From: a virus
IMG/VR virus record: IMGVR_UViG_3300037010_001241
Span: 1-20,965 of that record
Direction: 5' to 3' (one strand)
Length of the DNA stretch: 20,965 bases
This document shows, one piece after another, positions 1 to 8,212 of the stretch (within the stretch, counting starts at the first letter, position 1; each line of letters opens with the position of its first letter). The position numbers and the translations under genes are program-made. Under the pieces are notes generated by a model. That model made no database searches. It was not told the origin of the DNA and was given only the letters and a program-made list of their open reading frames with translations.

Positions 1-162
1 AGCGACAAACGATTTACCGTTGCAGCAAATGCTTTAAGTGTAATGCCTTCGGTTGGCGATAAAATGATCGCGCAAGGGTCCAAATATACTATTGTGGGCA
101 TGGCAGTACAAATGGCTGCTGAAAATCCTGCTTACTATGTATATCACATTAGGCGAAAGTAA
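1..162 (+). CDS. Head-closure / head-tail joining-like protein, 3' end only
   Basis: The first 53 codons in frame 1 are open and end at TAA 160-162; the 5' part lies outside the window. The visible residues include the stretch MPSVGDKMIAQGSKYTIVG and end in HIRRK, a small beta-rich pattern (GDKM..QG..Y.I.G) like the C-termini of small head-closure or head-tail connector proteins that sit just before the gp10-like gene in siphophages. The stop overlaps the next start (TAATG), so the two are translationally coupled. The assignment rests mostly on position; the protein could be another small connector. Confidence 0.55.
   Translation, partial: SDKRFTVAANALSVMPSVGDKMIAQGSKYTIVGMAVQMAAENPAYYVYHIRRK
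93..100 (+). repeat. TGTGGGCA dispersed motif, copy 1
   Basis: Exact octamer in the head-closure-like gene, read ATT GTG GGC (Ile-Val-Gly). Context TATTGTGGGCATGG. Confidence 0.7.
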
Positions 163-617
163 TGGGCGAGTTTGCAGACTTTTTTTACAAATGGGAAAGA
201 GATTTGCATAATCAATCTGACGCTCTTGTTAGACAAGTTGCATTAGGCGTTATGGAAAGTCTTGTTGAAAAAAGTCCTGTAGGCGATCCTAGCCTTTGGG
301 CTCCTAAATCTTTGCCTCCGCCTCCTGGTTATGAAGGTGGCAAGTTTAAAGCTAATTGGCAATATGGTTTAGATAAGGTAAATGAATTAACTACTGACGA
401 TATTGATCCAACTGGTCAAATTAGCATTGATCAAATTGGTTTAATGCCAGACAAAGCAAGCGGACACATTCATTATATAACTAATAGTTTGCCATATGCT
501 AGAGTTTTAGAAGATGGTGAACACTCTAGTCAAGTTCCACCTCATGGAATGGTTGGTTTGACTGTTGTTGAATTTGAAGACATTGTTAATAAATCTGTTG
601 CGAGGATTAGAAAATGA
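162..617 (+). CDS. HK97 gp10-like tail completion (neck) protein
   Basis: 151 residues. The middle carries a 'SPVGDPSLW...GGKFKANWQ' segment and the C-terminal half 'YITNSLPYARVLEDGEHSSQ' followed by a PPHGMVGLT stretch. This is the hallmark layout of HK97 gp10-like / neck proteins (SPVDTG..R.NW ... I.N..PYA..LE.G.S.QAP.GMV). Such proteins join the connector to the tail tube during assembly. The start ATG overlaps the preceding stop by 1 nt and the gene ends in an ATGA overlap with the tail terminator. Length is usual for the family. The family match is by motif recognition, not a search. Confidence 0.85.
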   Translation: MGEFADFFYKWERDLHNQSDALVRQVALGVMESLVEKSPVGDPSLWAPKSLPPPPGYEGGKFKANWQYGLDKVNELTTDDIDPTGQISIDQIGLMPDKASGHIHYITNSLPYARVLEDGEHSSQVPPHGMVGLTVVEFEDIVNKSVARIRK

Positions 618-1024
618 GCCAAATAGAAATAAGACAGGCTCTTGAAAAAGCTTTAGACTCTATCACTCCTCAGATTTCAACTGCTTGGGAAAACAGAGTA
701 TTTGAAGCTACTGAAGACGTTCCTTATCAACGTGTTCATTTAATGCCAGCTCAGCCTTTAAATCCTGAAATTGGAGTTGGTGGTTTTTTCCAAGAACAAG
801 GAATTTTTCAAATTAGCTTATGCTATCCTTTAAACAATGGTCCAAAGGATGCAGATGCAAGGGCTGAACTGTATAGAACAGTCTTCTACCAAGGTTCCCA
901 GTTTACAAAGGGACAAACTAAGGTACAAGTAACCCGAACCCCTGCGATAAGCCTAGGCAAGGCTGATGGTGATCGCTGGATTGTTACTTTAAAGATCATG
1001 TATGTTGCAAACGGCTTAAACTAA
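614..1024 (+). CDS. Phage tail terminator protein (DUF4128 / gpU-like)
   Basis: 136 residues. It starts with an amphipathic helix (residues about 4-22), followed by the pattern 'YQRVHLMPAQPLNPEIG' and 'GIFQISLCYPLNNGPKDA', and a late 'TRTPAISLG..DGDRWIVTLKI' strand pair. This matches DUF4128-type tail terminators, which cap the finished tube and form the joining interface to the head. It lies between the gp10-like gene (4-nt ATGA overlap) and the tube gene (12-nt gap), the expected place. Confidence comes from both sequence pattern and synteny. Confidence 0.8.
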   Translation: MSQIEIRQALEKALDSITPQISTAWENRVFEATEDVPYQRVHLMPAQPLNPEIGVGGFFQEQGIFQISLCYPLNNGPKDADARAELYRTVFYQGSQFTKGQTKVQVTRTPAISLGKADGDRWIVTLKIMYVANGLN

Positions 1025-1036
1025 GGAAGCTGCAAA

Positions 1037-2254
1037 ATGGCTACTGCTCAGGGTATTTCTAAAATTACTGTGGTTGCTAAGCAAAGCGGGCTTGGCGTAC
1101 CTAACGTTACTGCTTCTGCTGGTCAAATCTTGCGGCGTGTTTCTTCCGTTGGTAAGATGGATCGTGCTACTTTTACCAATAATGAAATTAACCCTGATCA
1201 ACAGGATCGCGGTATTTCTTATGGTAACAAGAAGCCAGATATGAAGTTTTCTGGCTTGCTTTCAGCTTCTACTTATAAGCTGTTTATGGGCTCTATTATT
1301 CGCCAAACTTTTGTTGCTGGTGTTGCTGCTACTGCTGTTTCAATTACTATCGCTGGTGCTGGTCCTTCTTACACCGTAACTCGTGGTACTGGTTCTTACC
1401 TTACTGACGGTTTTAAAATTGGTGATGTTATTCGTCTGTCTGTTGGTGTTTTCAACGCTTCCAATATTAACAAGAACTTGCTGATCACTGGCTTAACTGC
1501 CACTGTTGCAACTGTCGTTGTTCTTAACGCTACAGCTATGGTTGCTGAAGGTCCAATTGCCACTTCTACTGTAACTGTTTTTGGTAAGAAGGCCGTTGCT
1601 CCTGTTACCGGCCAAACTAACGATTATTATACTATTGAAGAGTATTACTCTGATATTACTAAGTCTGACTTATTTACCGATATGAAGGTAAATAAGATGG
1701 ACATTAAGCTTCCGGGCTCTGGCAATTGCACTATTGATTTTGAGCTTATGGGTCTTGCTCGTACTATCAATGCTTCTCAACAAATGGCTACTCCTTCTGC
1801 TGTTACTACAAACCCAATTCTAACTTCTGTTAACGGTGACGTTTTATTAAACGGTACTTCTTTTGCAAATGCTACTGCGATTAGCATTAGTGTTGAAGCT
1901 GGCGTTGCTCAAGCTGAACCTGTTATCGGTTCTAATGTTGGTGTTGACCTTACCCGTGGCGTTACCAAGGTTAGCGGTTCTATCAGTGGAATGTTCACTG
2001 ATCAGCAAATTCAAACTCTGTATCAATCTGAAACTCCTACTCAGATTGTCTTTGTTGCTTCTGCCGACCAAAGCGCAACTTCTGATTTTATCTCGCTTAA
2101 CCTGTGGCGTGTTAAGTTCACTGGTGATGCTCCCGATGATGGTCAAAAGCTTATCGTTCGTACTTATCCGTTTACCGCTGAATACAATGCGGCTGGTGGC
2201 GCTGGTACTACTACCGATCAAGCTATTCTTTCTATCCAAGACAGTGCTGCTTAA
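1037..2254 (+). CDS. Major tail protein (tail tube subunit)
   Basis: 405 residues, rich in Thr, Val, Ala, Gly and Ser with alternating beta-strand patterns and no obvious signal or membrane segment. The N-terminus (about residues 28-75: 'GQILRRVSS...MDRATFTNNEI....QD.G..YG') is typical of phage tail-tube proteins. It is longer than lambda gpV (about 246 aa), so extra beta-rich material is present, here between roughly residues 90 and 180. SD AAGGAAG lies 7 nt before the ATG. Position between terminator and chaperone genes fixes the role. Codon use is strongly biased to GCT/GTT/ACT and AAG, as expected for a highly expressed structural gene. Antisense ORFs over the 3' half are shadows. Confidence 0.85.
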   Translation: MATAQGISKITVVAKQSGLGVPNVTASAGQILRRVSSVGKMDRATFTNNEINPDQQDRGISYGNKKPDMKFSGLLSASTYKLFMGSIIRQTFVAGVAATAVSITIAGAGPSYTVTRGTGSYLTDGFKIGDVIRLSVGVFNASNINKNLLITGLTATVATVVVLNATAMVAEGPIATSTVTVFGKKAVAPVTGQTNDYYTIEEYYSDITKSDLFTDMKVNKMDIKLPGSGNCTIDFELMGLARTINASQQMATPSAVTTNPILTSVNGDVLLNGTSFANATAISISVEAGVAQAEPVIGSNVGVDLTRGVTKVSGSISGMFTDQQIQTLYQSETPTQIVFVASADQSATSDFISLNLWRVKFTGDAPDDGQKLIVRTYPFTAEYNAAGGAGTTTDQAILSIQDSAA

Positions 2255-2290
2255 TCTCAGCACTTAACTTTTTAACACTGGAGAAATACA

Positions 2291-2746
2291 ATGTCTAAGA
2301 GTTCTGCCGCTGTTCCTGTTGTCGATCTTGCTGATTTTGATACTCGCAAAGCTTGCGACAATGCTGTTGAGATTGAACTTGTTCACCCTGTAACCGAAGC
2401 TGGTATTGGCGTTTTTATTAGCATTCTTGGGCGCGAAAGTAGCGTGTTCCAAAATGCTTTAAATAGCAAGATTAATCAATCTCTTAAGCTTCAAGCAGTT
2501 GGACGTGGCAAGCCAACCATTACTACTGTTGAAGGTAATGAACAAGAAGCGTCAGAACTTTTATCTAAGTGTACTACTGCTTGGCGTACTAAGCTGGATG
2601 ATGTCAGCCGTCCTGTTGTTTTCTTCAAAGGTGAAGAAATTGCTTTTTCTACTGCAAACGCCAAGCAGCTTTATTTAGAAAACAAGTGGATTAGACAGCA
2701 AGTTGACAAGGCTGTTGGCGACTTATCGCTTTTTTTTCAGGCTTAG
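2291..2746 (+). CDS. Tail assembly chaperone, short form (gpG-like)
   Basis: 151 residues, preceded by GGAG 8 nt before the ATG. It opens with a Val/Asp-rich segment and contains 'EIELVHPVTEAGIGVFISIL' followed by a helical C-terminal half, the layout of gpG-type tail assembly chaperones that coat the tape measure protein before tube polymerisation. Near its end the mRNA runs through seven in-frame T residues, allowing a -1 slip into the downstream frame (see the fusion entry). It lies immediately upstream of the tape measure gene, the universal location. It is expected to be the major product of the pair and absent from virions. Confidence 0.8.
   Translation: MSKSSAAVPVVDLADFDTRKACDNAVEIELVHPVTEAGIGVFISILGRESSVFQNALNSKINQSLKLQAVGRGKPTITTVEGNEQEASELLSKCTTAWRTKLDDVSRPVVFFKGEEIAFSTANAKQLYLENKWIRQQVDKAVGDLSLFFQA
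2731..2737 (+). promoter_or_regulatory. Programmed -1 ribosomal frameshift slippery site (T TTT TTT)
   Basis: Read in the gpG-like frame the heptamer is T|TTT|TTT, a perfect X XXY YYZ slippery sequence. The zero frame ends three codons later (CAG GCT TAG). After a -1 slip the frame opens with TCA GGC TTA and runs 129 codons to TAA 3124-3126. Tail-chaperone genes of siphophages nearly always use such a slip. I saw no strong stem directly downstream in the usual 5-9 nt spacing. Confidence 0.8.
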
Positions 2747-3126
2747 TTGAAGAAATAGTCGAATATGGTTTATCTGAATTTGCTTTAGATGCACCGGCTG
2801 GCGATGGTTTAACCCAACGCCAGCATTTCGAAAAGTTAGAAGAAAGAGGAACGTCAACACCTCTTTCTGACCCGGATAGACCAGAATTGCCCACATTAGG
2901 TAGCCTAGTGTGGGCAAAGTTTCTTCAACTAAGTAGTTTACGTGAAGTGGGCGAAACAGGCCCTAAACAGCTTTCTTGGCAAGCTATACAGGCTTGGCAA
3001 AACGTGACACATTCAAGTTTAGAGGAATGGGAATTGGCTACTATTCTCAAACTTGATAGAGAATACATACTTTCCAAACTTAGTAAAACTGAAGACACTT
3101 CTGAAGACGTACAGGAAGAAGGCTAA
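2737..3126 (+). CDS. Tail assembly chaperone extension (gpT-like part of the G-T frameshift fusion)
   Basis: This frame has no credible start of its own (a TTG at 2887 is the only start-like codon giving a sizeable ORF). It is entered by -1 slippage at 2731-2737, giving a fusion of about 278 residues (149 from the upstream gene plus 129 here). The extension has the helical 'LPTLGSLVWAKFLQLSSL' core and ends in an acidic, Glu/Asp-rich tail, as in gpT domains that recruit tail tube subunits. Its stop overlaps the tape measure start (TAATG). A 14-bp inverted repeat lies inside it at 2887-2917. Confidence 0.75.
   Translation, partial: SGLVEEIVEYGLSEFALDAPAGDGLTQRQHFEKLEERGTSTPLSDPDRPELPTLGSLVWAKFLQLSSLREVGETGPKQLSWQAIQAWQNVTHSSLEEWELATILKLDREYILSKLSKTEDTSEDVQEEG
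2888..2895 (-). repeat. TGTGGGCA dispersed motif, copy 2 (left arm of hairpin)
   Basis: Exact octamer on the - strand with extended form CTAATGTGGGCAATT. It pairs with copy 3. Confidence 0.75.
2909..2916 (+). repeat. TGTGGGCA dispersed motif, copy 3 (right arm of hairpin)
   Basis: Exact octamer with extended form CTAGTGTGGGCAAAG, read Val-Trp-Ala in the gpT-like frame. Confidence 0.75.
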
Positions 3127-6100
3127 TGACCGACTTAGCTACTTTAGGCATTGCCATTGATAGTTCTTCTGTACCTTCTGCTATTGGAAAGGTTAGAGAG
3201 CTTGGCGATGCGGCAGCAGTAACTGAAAAGCAGGTTGGCTCTTTAACAGCTACTGCTGCTGCACAGATTGAAATTATCGCCAATCTTGGAAATAGCACAG
3301 CTACTTTAACTCAAAAACAAATTCAAGCTGCTGGCGGTTGGCAAGCTTTAAATAGCGCATACATTGCGTCTTATAATAATCAACTTCAAGCCGCTCAAGC
3401 TGTTATTAATTATGCAGACAGAGTTGATAAGCTTTTGGCTTCTGTTGATAAGTATTCTGCTGCACAACTGCGTTCGAATAATGTTATTAAAGAGGCTGAT
3501 GCTTTATACGAAGCTGGTGTTTTAAGCGCTGGAAACTATGCTTTAGTTTTAGCTGCTAACTCTAACAATTTTGATAAAACAGCTGCTTCTATTACTGGAA
3601 CTATTCAGCAACTGGAAAAGCTTAAAGCTATCCAGCAAGGTACTAACTTTGCTTCTGATGTTAATACCTTACTTGGCGTTGGTAGTGTTGGTAAATCTGC
3701 CAAAGATAGCGCTTCTGTATTTGAAGATATGCTTAAACAGCAAGAAGCTCTTGACAAGCTTAGAGAGGCGCAAGCTTCTAGTAACTTCCAATACACAATC
3801 GCCCAAGCTGCTGAAATTGATTTAAGTGGAAAGAGCGCTAAAGAAAGTGCTGCTGTATTTTCAGAATTGATTGCTCAAGAAGAAATCATTGAACGTCAAA
3901 AAGCTGATTATCTTTCTCAAGTTGCTAGGACACAAGTTGAATATGCAAAGGTAAAAGCTCTTCAAGAAGCTCAAACTTTCCAAAGCAATATTAAATATGC
4001 AAGCGAGCTTGGTCTTAGCGGTAAGTCTGCTAAGCAAAGCGCTTCTGTGTTTATTGAAGAAGAGCAATTGCGTACAGCCGCTGTTGTTAAAGGCGAAAAG
4101 GCTCAAGCTGAAGCTGCCATTGCTTCCGCCGCTGAAATGGCTGCTGCTGAAGAAATTAAGCGCACAGCTTGGGCTGTTACCGATGGGGAAATGACTAAGG
4201 TTGCTGGTGCTAGTATGCAACTGCATGTTAGCACTTCTCTTATTGCGCGCGAAACTGTTACAATTTTTAGAGAATTGGCAAGAGGTGATTTTAGCCGTCT
4301 TGCTGGTTCTACCACTTTGCTTGCTCAAGGCTTTGGAGCTTTGACGGCTGCAATGCTTCCGTTTACAGCCGCTTTTGCTGCTGCGATTGCAATTATTGCT
4401 GGCTTCATTGCATTGTGGGCAGATTACGACAATCATTTAGCTACTGTAAATCTTTCAACAGTTGGCTTAGGTACTGCCACTGGAAAGACAGCAGAACAGC
4501 TTGATGAATTAGCTAGAAAGACTGCTGAAGCTGCTGGTATTTCTGAAAATGCCTCTGCTAAAAATCAATTATCTTTGATTAGAATGGGCGTTACTAATAC
4601 TGAAGTGATGACCAAAATTCAATTAGAGCTTAAAGATTATATGGCTGCAACAGGTGATAAAGCTCCCGAAGCTTTAAAAACTTGGGCCGCTGCTATGAAA
4701 GACCCCATAAAAGGGGCTATTGATCTTAATGAAAAAGTTGGTGGTCTTGACGGTACTACTTATGAGCTTATTAAAAAGCTTACTGAAGAAGGCCGCATTT
4801 TAGACGCTGACAACTTGCTTATTGAAACTTTTGCGGCTAAGACTAAAAATGCTGCAAAAGAACAATCTGAATTTACCAAAGCTATTGATGGTACTAAAAA
4901 AGCGGTTGGTGATTTCTTCTTAAACACTGGTAAGTCTTTATTTGGCGATGCAGGAGACAATCAAAGAGCTAGCGATTATGCTGGTTTTCCAGGTGCTCAA
5001 AGCATGGCTGACGATAAAGCGGCTGCTAAATCTAAGAAAGAAAAAGCTGCTGCTACAGCCGCTGCTGCTGAAGAAGAGCGCCAAGCAAGTCTTCGCGCTG
5101 CTTTGGCTATGGATGAATACGCTCCTAAGTACAGTAAGATTACTGAACTTATGAATGCCCGTAAACTTGTTATGGATGATATTGGAAGAAGTGGCTTAAG
5201 TGCAAAAGCCAGCGATGCTCTTAGTGAAATTGACAAACAAATTGCTAAGCTTAAAAAGCAAGATGTTGAACACAAAAGCCCACAGGAACGTTATTCTGAC
5301 GGAACTGATAAGTTAAATCAACAAAACGTTGGTTTGGCTAAAAGTATTGAGCTTTATGAAAAAGGCGATGTTGCTGCTGCTAAGTATGCGGATGCCGTTG
5401 GTAAAGCTAACGGTGAAGCCGCCGGTAAGCATATTTCCATTGGCGAAGCTGCTGCTAGAGCACAAGCTATTCTTAATAATGAAAACTTAAGAGCTATTGA
5501 AACTCAAGTTATTAAGAATAATCAGACTGAAGCTTCTAACAATATTCAACTGCGAGCTAATAAAGCCGTGGCTGATGGCTCTTTGACTGTTTATCAAGCT
5601 AATCAGCAAATAGCACAAGAAAATGCCTTGTATCAAGCTGGTGTTGTTCTTGCCGAAGCTAAAGGTAAGAAGCAACAAGAAGCCGCTCAAACTGCATATG
5701 ATAAGCAAAAACAACTTATTGAAAGTGGTGTTTATCAAAAAGAAATTTCTGCTTTACAAGCCGCTAATGAAAGCTATGCAAACCAAATTGAACTTATTAA
5801 TTTGGAAACTGCATCCATTGGCTTGAGCAATAAAGAACGTGCAGTTAGACTTGCTATTGCGAAAGAAGAGCAAGTTGTTCGTTCCAAGGGTATGGAAAAT
5901 ACTCCAGAAGGTCGAAAGGCTATTAGTAATGCTGGTTTGACTGCTGGTCTCAGTGCCGAACTCAATTCAATTAAATCACCTCTTTCTAGTTTGGAAGACG
6001 AAACAGCTAAGTACAACGGACAGCTTATTGCTCTAAGAGCACAATGGGCTGCTGGTAGTATTAGTGCAACTCAGTACAAGCTTGCTGTAAATAATATTAA

Positions 6101-6983
6101 GCAAGCTCAAGCTGAAATGAATATTGCTAATGGCAAAAGTACTTTTGCTGATATGATGACAACCGCTTTAGGACGTTTGGCTAATACTGGTAAATCTACT
6201 GCTCAACAACTTACTGACAGCTTCACTCAAGCAGCTACTACTATTGGCGATGGTCTAGCTAATAGTATCGGCAAAGCTTTTGTTGGTACTCAAAAGTTCG
6301 GCCAAGCTATCAGAGACGTTGCTAACAATGCCGTTTCTGATCTTATTGCAAGCCTTGTTAAAATGGGTGAGCAATGGTTGCTTCAACAGCTTCTTGGTAA
6401 AGCTGCAATGGCGGCAACTACGTCTGCTGGCGTGGCCCAGGCGGCGGTGCTGACGGCTGCTTATACCCCGGCTGCTGTTATGGCCTCTATCATGAGCTTT
6501 GGAGCTGCTGACGCCGCTGCGGCGGCTGGCATGGCCTCTACAATGGCTGTAGGGCAGGCTTTGGCTATGCTGCACCTTGCCAACGGTGGTCCCGTGACCG
6601 GACCGGGTGGTCCTAGGGAAGACAAAGTTCCAGCTATGCTTTCAGCTGGTGAATACGTAATAAATGCAGCGGCTGCTGCACAACACAGACCGTTGCTTGA
6701 TGCTATTAATAAAGGTCAATCGCTTAATAATCATTTTGCGAATGGTGGTAGTGTGGGCAGTGTTACTTATATGCCTGCTAACAATCATGCACCTATTTCC
6801 CATACTTGGGACTTTAGAGGTGCTAACTTTGGCGGTGCAAATCCCGCTGATATTGAACAGCGCTTTAGAAAAATCGTTGAACAAGAATATGCTCCTGTTC
6901 TGCTTAACATTGCTAGACAACAAGCAAGCAAAGATGTTAGCAACAGGATTGGCCGTCAAAGCTTAAATGGTAGAACAAGATGA
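3126..6983 (+). CDS. Tail tape measure protein
   Basis: 1285 residues, the longest gene in the window and directly after the chaperone pair, as always for tape measures. The first 360 residues are Ala/Gln/Glu-rich helical or coiled-coil sequence with three copies of the motif GKSAKxSAxVF starting at residues 189, 235 and 299. A hydrophobic segment lies at about 400-430 ('FTAAFAAAIAIIAGFIALW') and an Ala-rich hydrophobic one at about 1095-1150. The C-terminus has the conserved 'GGPVTGPGGPREDKVPAMLS.GEYVI' block found in many proteobacterial phage tape measures. The protein sets tail length (about 190 nm at 1.5 angstrom per residue) and is ejected ahead of the DNA. It has no visible lysozyme or peptidase domain. 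DNA at 6415-6610 is far richer in G+C than the rest of the gene. Confidence 0.93.
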   Translation: MTDLATLGIAIDSSSVPSAIGKVRELGDAAAVTEKQVGSLTATAAAQIEIIANLGNSTATLTQKQIQAAGGWQALNSAYIASYNNQLQAAQAVINYADRVDKLLASVDKYSAAQLRSNNVIKEADALYEAGVLSAGNYALVLAANSNNFDKTAASITGTIQQLEKLKAIQQGTNFASDVNTLLGVGSVGKSAKDSASVFEDMLKQQEALDKLREAQASSNFQYTIAQAAEIDLSGKSAKESAAVFSELIAQEEIIERQKADYLSQVARTQVEYAKVKALQEAQTFQSNIKYASELGLSGKSAKQSASVFIEEEQLRTAAVVKGEKAQAEAAIASAAEMAAAEEIKRTAWAVTDGEMTKVAGASMQLHVSTSLIARETVTIFRELARGDFSRLAGSTTLLAQGFGALTAAMLPFTAAFAAAIAIIAGFIALWADYDNHLATVNLSTVGLGTATGKTAEQLDELARKTAEAAGISENASAKNQLSLIRMGVTNTEVMTKIQLELKDYMAATGDKAPEALKTWAAAMKDPIKGAIDLNEKVGGLDGTTYELIKKLTEEGRILDADNLLIETFAAKTKNAAKEQSEFTKAIDGTKKAVGDFFLNTGKSLFGDAGDNQRASDYAGFPGAQSMADDKAAAKSKKEKAAATAAAAEEERQASLRAALAMDEYAPKYSKITELMNARKLVMDDIGRSGLSAKASDALSEIDKQIAKLKKQDVEHKSPQERYSDGTDKLNQQNVGLAKSIELYEKGDVAAAKYADAVGKANGEAAGKHISIGEAAARAQAILNNENLRAIETQVIKNNQTEASNNIQLRANKAVADGSLTVYQANQQIAQENALYQAGVVLAEAKGKKQQEAAQTAYDKQKQLIESGVYQKEISALQAANESYANQIELINLETASIGLSNKERAVRLAIAKEEQVVRSKGMENTPEGRKAISNAGLTAGLSAELNSIKSPLSSLEDETAKYNGQLIALRAQWAAGSISATQYKLAVNNIKQAQAEMNIANGKSTFADMMTTALGRLANTGKSTAQQLTDSFTQAATTIGDGLANSIGKAFVGTQKFGQAIRDVANNAVSDLIASLVKMGEQWLLQQLLGKAAMAATTSAGVAQAAVLTAAYTPAAVMASIMSFGAADAAAAAGMASTMAVGQALAMLHLANGGPVTGPGGPREDKVPAMLSAGEYVINAAAAAQHRPLLDAINKGQSLNNHFANGGSVGSVTYMPANNHAPISHTWDFRGANFGGANPADIEQRFRKIVEQEYAPVLLNIARQQASKDVSNRIGRQSLNGRTR
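4414..4421 (+). repeat. TGTGGGCA dispersed motif, copy 4
   Basis: Exact octamer in the tape measure gene, read Leu-Trp-Ala. Context GCATTGTGGGCAGAT. Confidence 0.7.
6752..6759 (+). repeat. TGTGGGCA dispersed motif, copy 5
   Basis: Exact octamer near the tape measure 3' end, read Ser-Val-Gly, so in a different phase from copy 4 within the same gene. Context GTAGTGTGGGCAGTG. Confidence 0.7.
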
Positions 6984-8212
6984 GCAGCATAATTAATTTT
7001 CCTCTTGATCAACGCATTGGTTTTAAATCTGGCGGTATTTTTAATTTAAGCCGCAAAACAACTGTTTTACGTTCACCGTTTACTTCTAAAAGACAAATTC
7101 TTATTAACCCTTATGCTCTTTGGACTTACAAGGGTGATTTGTCTATGGTTGATGGTGATGCTGCTGCAATGATCCGAACCTTTCTAGTTCAGCTAGAAGG
7201 TCAAGGTAATAAGTTTCGCATGCCTGTTCCGGGTTATGTTGGTCCTAGCTCTAATTATGGCATTTCGCCACAAGCTACAGCCGGTCCTTTTGTTAACGGA
7301 GCTGGTCAAACTGGAAGTTCTTTAAACATTATAAGTTTAATAGCCTCAACTTTGATTTTTAAAAGAGGTGATTATTTTACTGTAAATGATGAACTTAAAC
7401 TTGTAACAGATGATTGTTGGTCTAATTCATCTGGCCTTGCAACAGTTAAATTTAAACCTACTTTAAGAGCTTCACCTGTTAATGGTGCTACCCTTAAAAT
7501 TGGTAAATATGGCACTATTCCTAGCAATAATAAACTTCCATATAGCAATGCCTTTTTAACTTCTCCTTGGACTAATTCTGGACTTCTTACTTTTACAAAT
7601 CCAGGAACTGTTCAAAATGCTTTAAATTCTAACTTAGATGCTTGGAGCTTAATTCCTTCTACAGCTAATACACAACATACGTTTTCTAGTAGCTATGTGC
7701 AAATAAAACCAAATGTTCCTTTTACTTCCAGCTTGTTTGTAAAAACAAATGGCTATGGTAAATTTCTTCTTCAAATGGTTGACAGTCAAAATCAATATGC
7801 TATTGGCTGCGGCTTTGACGCTGCAACTGGCGTTGCTTCAACTCCTTATGCGTCTACTGGTGGCGGTAGAGGTGTAACAACTGCTGTAAGCATTTCTAAC
7901 TCTGGTTTAAATGCTGGATGGTATAGAGTTACTGTAACTGGAACTCTTGACTCTGATATTACTCAAATGCAATTTTATTCTACAGATGCTTCATATAGTT
8001 CTATTTACGCAGGCAATGGAACTAGTGGATATTATGTTTACGGTGCTCAAATTGAAGAAAGTTCAGTTGCTACTTATTTTCACTCTACTACAGATGGTGA
8101 AGGTGTGCCTACAGTATTAATGAGTGCAAACACTGATGATATTGCATCTTGGATTTACGATGCTCCTTTGTATCATTCAGTTACTCTTGACTTAATTGAG
8201 GCTGTTGAATAA
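6980..8212 (+). CDS. Minor tail protein (gpM position) with inserted carbohydrate-binding-like domain
   Basis: 410 residues, overlapping the tape measure stop by ATGA. Residues 1-110 ('INFPLDQRIGFKSGGIFNLS', 'MPVPGYVGPSS') look like a tail-tip hub domain that resumes at about 378-410 ('TVLMSANTDDIASWIYDAPL' and a short tail). Between them, from about 184 to 378, is a beta-sandwich-like insert with the pattern 'LDAWSLIPSTANTQHTF', 'YVQIKPNVPFTSSLFVKTNG', 'GWYRVTVTGTL' and 'GYYVYGAQIEESSVATYFHS'. This resembles the sugar-binding-like sandwich often found inserted in phage spike, fibre and head-decoration proteins. By position it is a distal-tail or gpM-type protein linking the tube to the tip. 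The insert suggests surface glycan binding; that is inference. Confidence 0.75.
   Translation: MSSIINFPLDQRIGFKSGGIFNLSRKTTVLRSPFTSKRQILINPYALWTYKGDLSMVDGDAAAMIRTFLVQLEGQGNKFRMPVPGYVGPSSNYGISPQATAGPFVNGAGQTGSSLNIISLIASTLIFKRGDYFTVNDELKLVTDDCWSNSSGLATVKFKPTLRASPVNGATLKIGKYGTIPSNNKLPYSNAFLTSPWTNSGLLTFTNPGTVQNALNSNLDAWSLIPSTANTQHTFSSSYVQIKPNVPFTSSLFVKTNGYGKFLLQMVDSQNQYAIGCGFDAATGVASTPYASTGGGRGVTTAVSISNSGLNAGWYRVTVTGTLDSDITQMQFYSTDASYSSIYAGNGTSGYYVYGAQIEESSVATYFHSTTDGEGVPTVLMSANTDDIASWIYDAPLYHSVTLDLIEAVE

Larger units (their letters stand above)
2887..2917 (+). repeat. 14-bp stem hairpin made of two inverted TGTGGGCA motifs
   Basis: Arms TTGCCCACATTAGG (2887-2900) and CCTAGTGTGGGCAA (2904-2917) pair over 14 positions with a single T-G wobble and a TAG triloop. 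Each arm carries the dispersed octamer. It lies in the gpT-like coding frame, reads Leu-Pro-Thr ... Val-Trp-Ala, and is about 150 nt past the slippery site. No T tract follows, so it does not look like an intrinsic terminator. Confidence 0.8.

Noticed and set aside
2887-3126. Independent gene starting at TTG 2887 in the gpT-like frame
   Set aside because: No SD, and the start lies within the hairpin arm; the frame is open further upstream to the slippery site, so a frameshift fusion is the better reading.
3861-4436. 191-codon ORF on the - strand opposite the tape measure gene
   Set aside because: It is a long antisense shadow caused by the Ala/Leu-rich codons of the tape measure; composition is not protein-like, and there is no SD or operon context on that strand.
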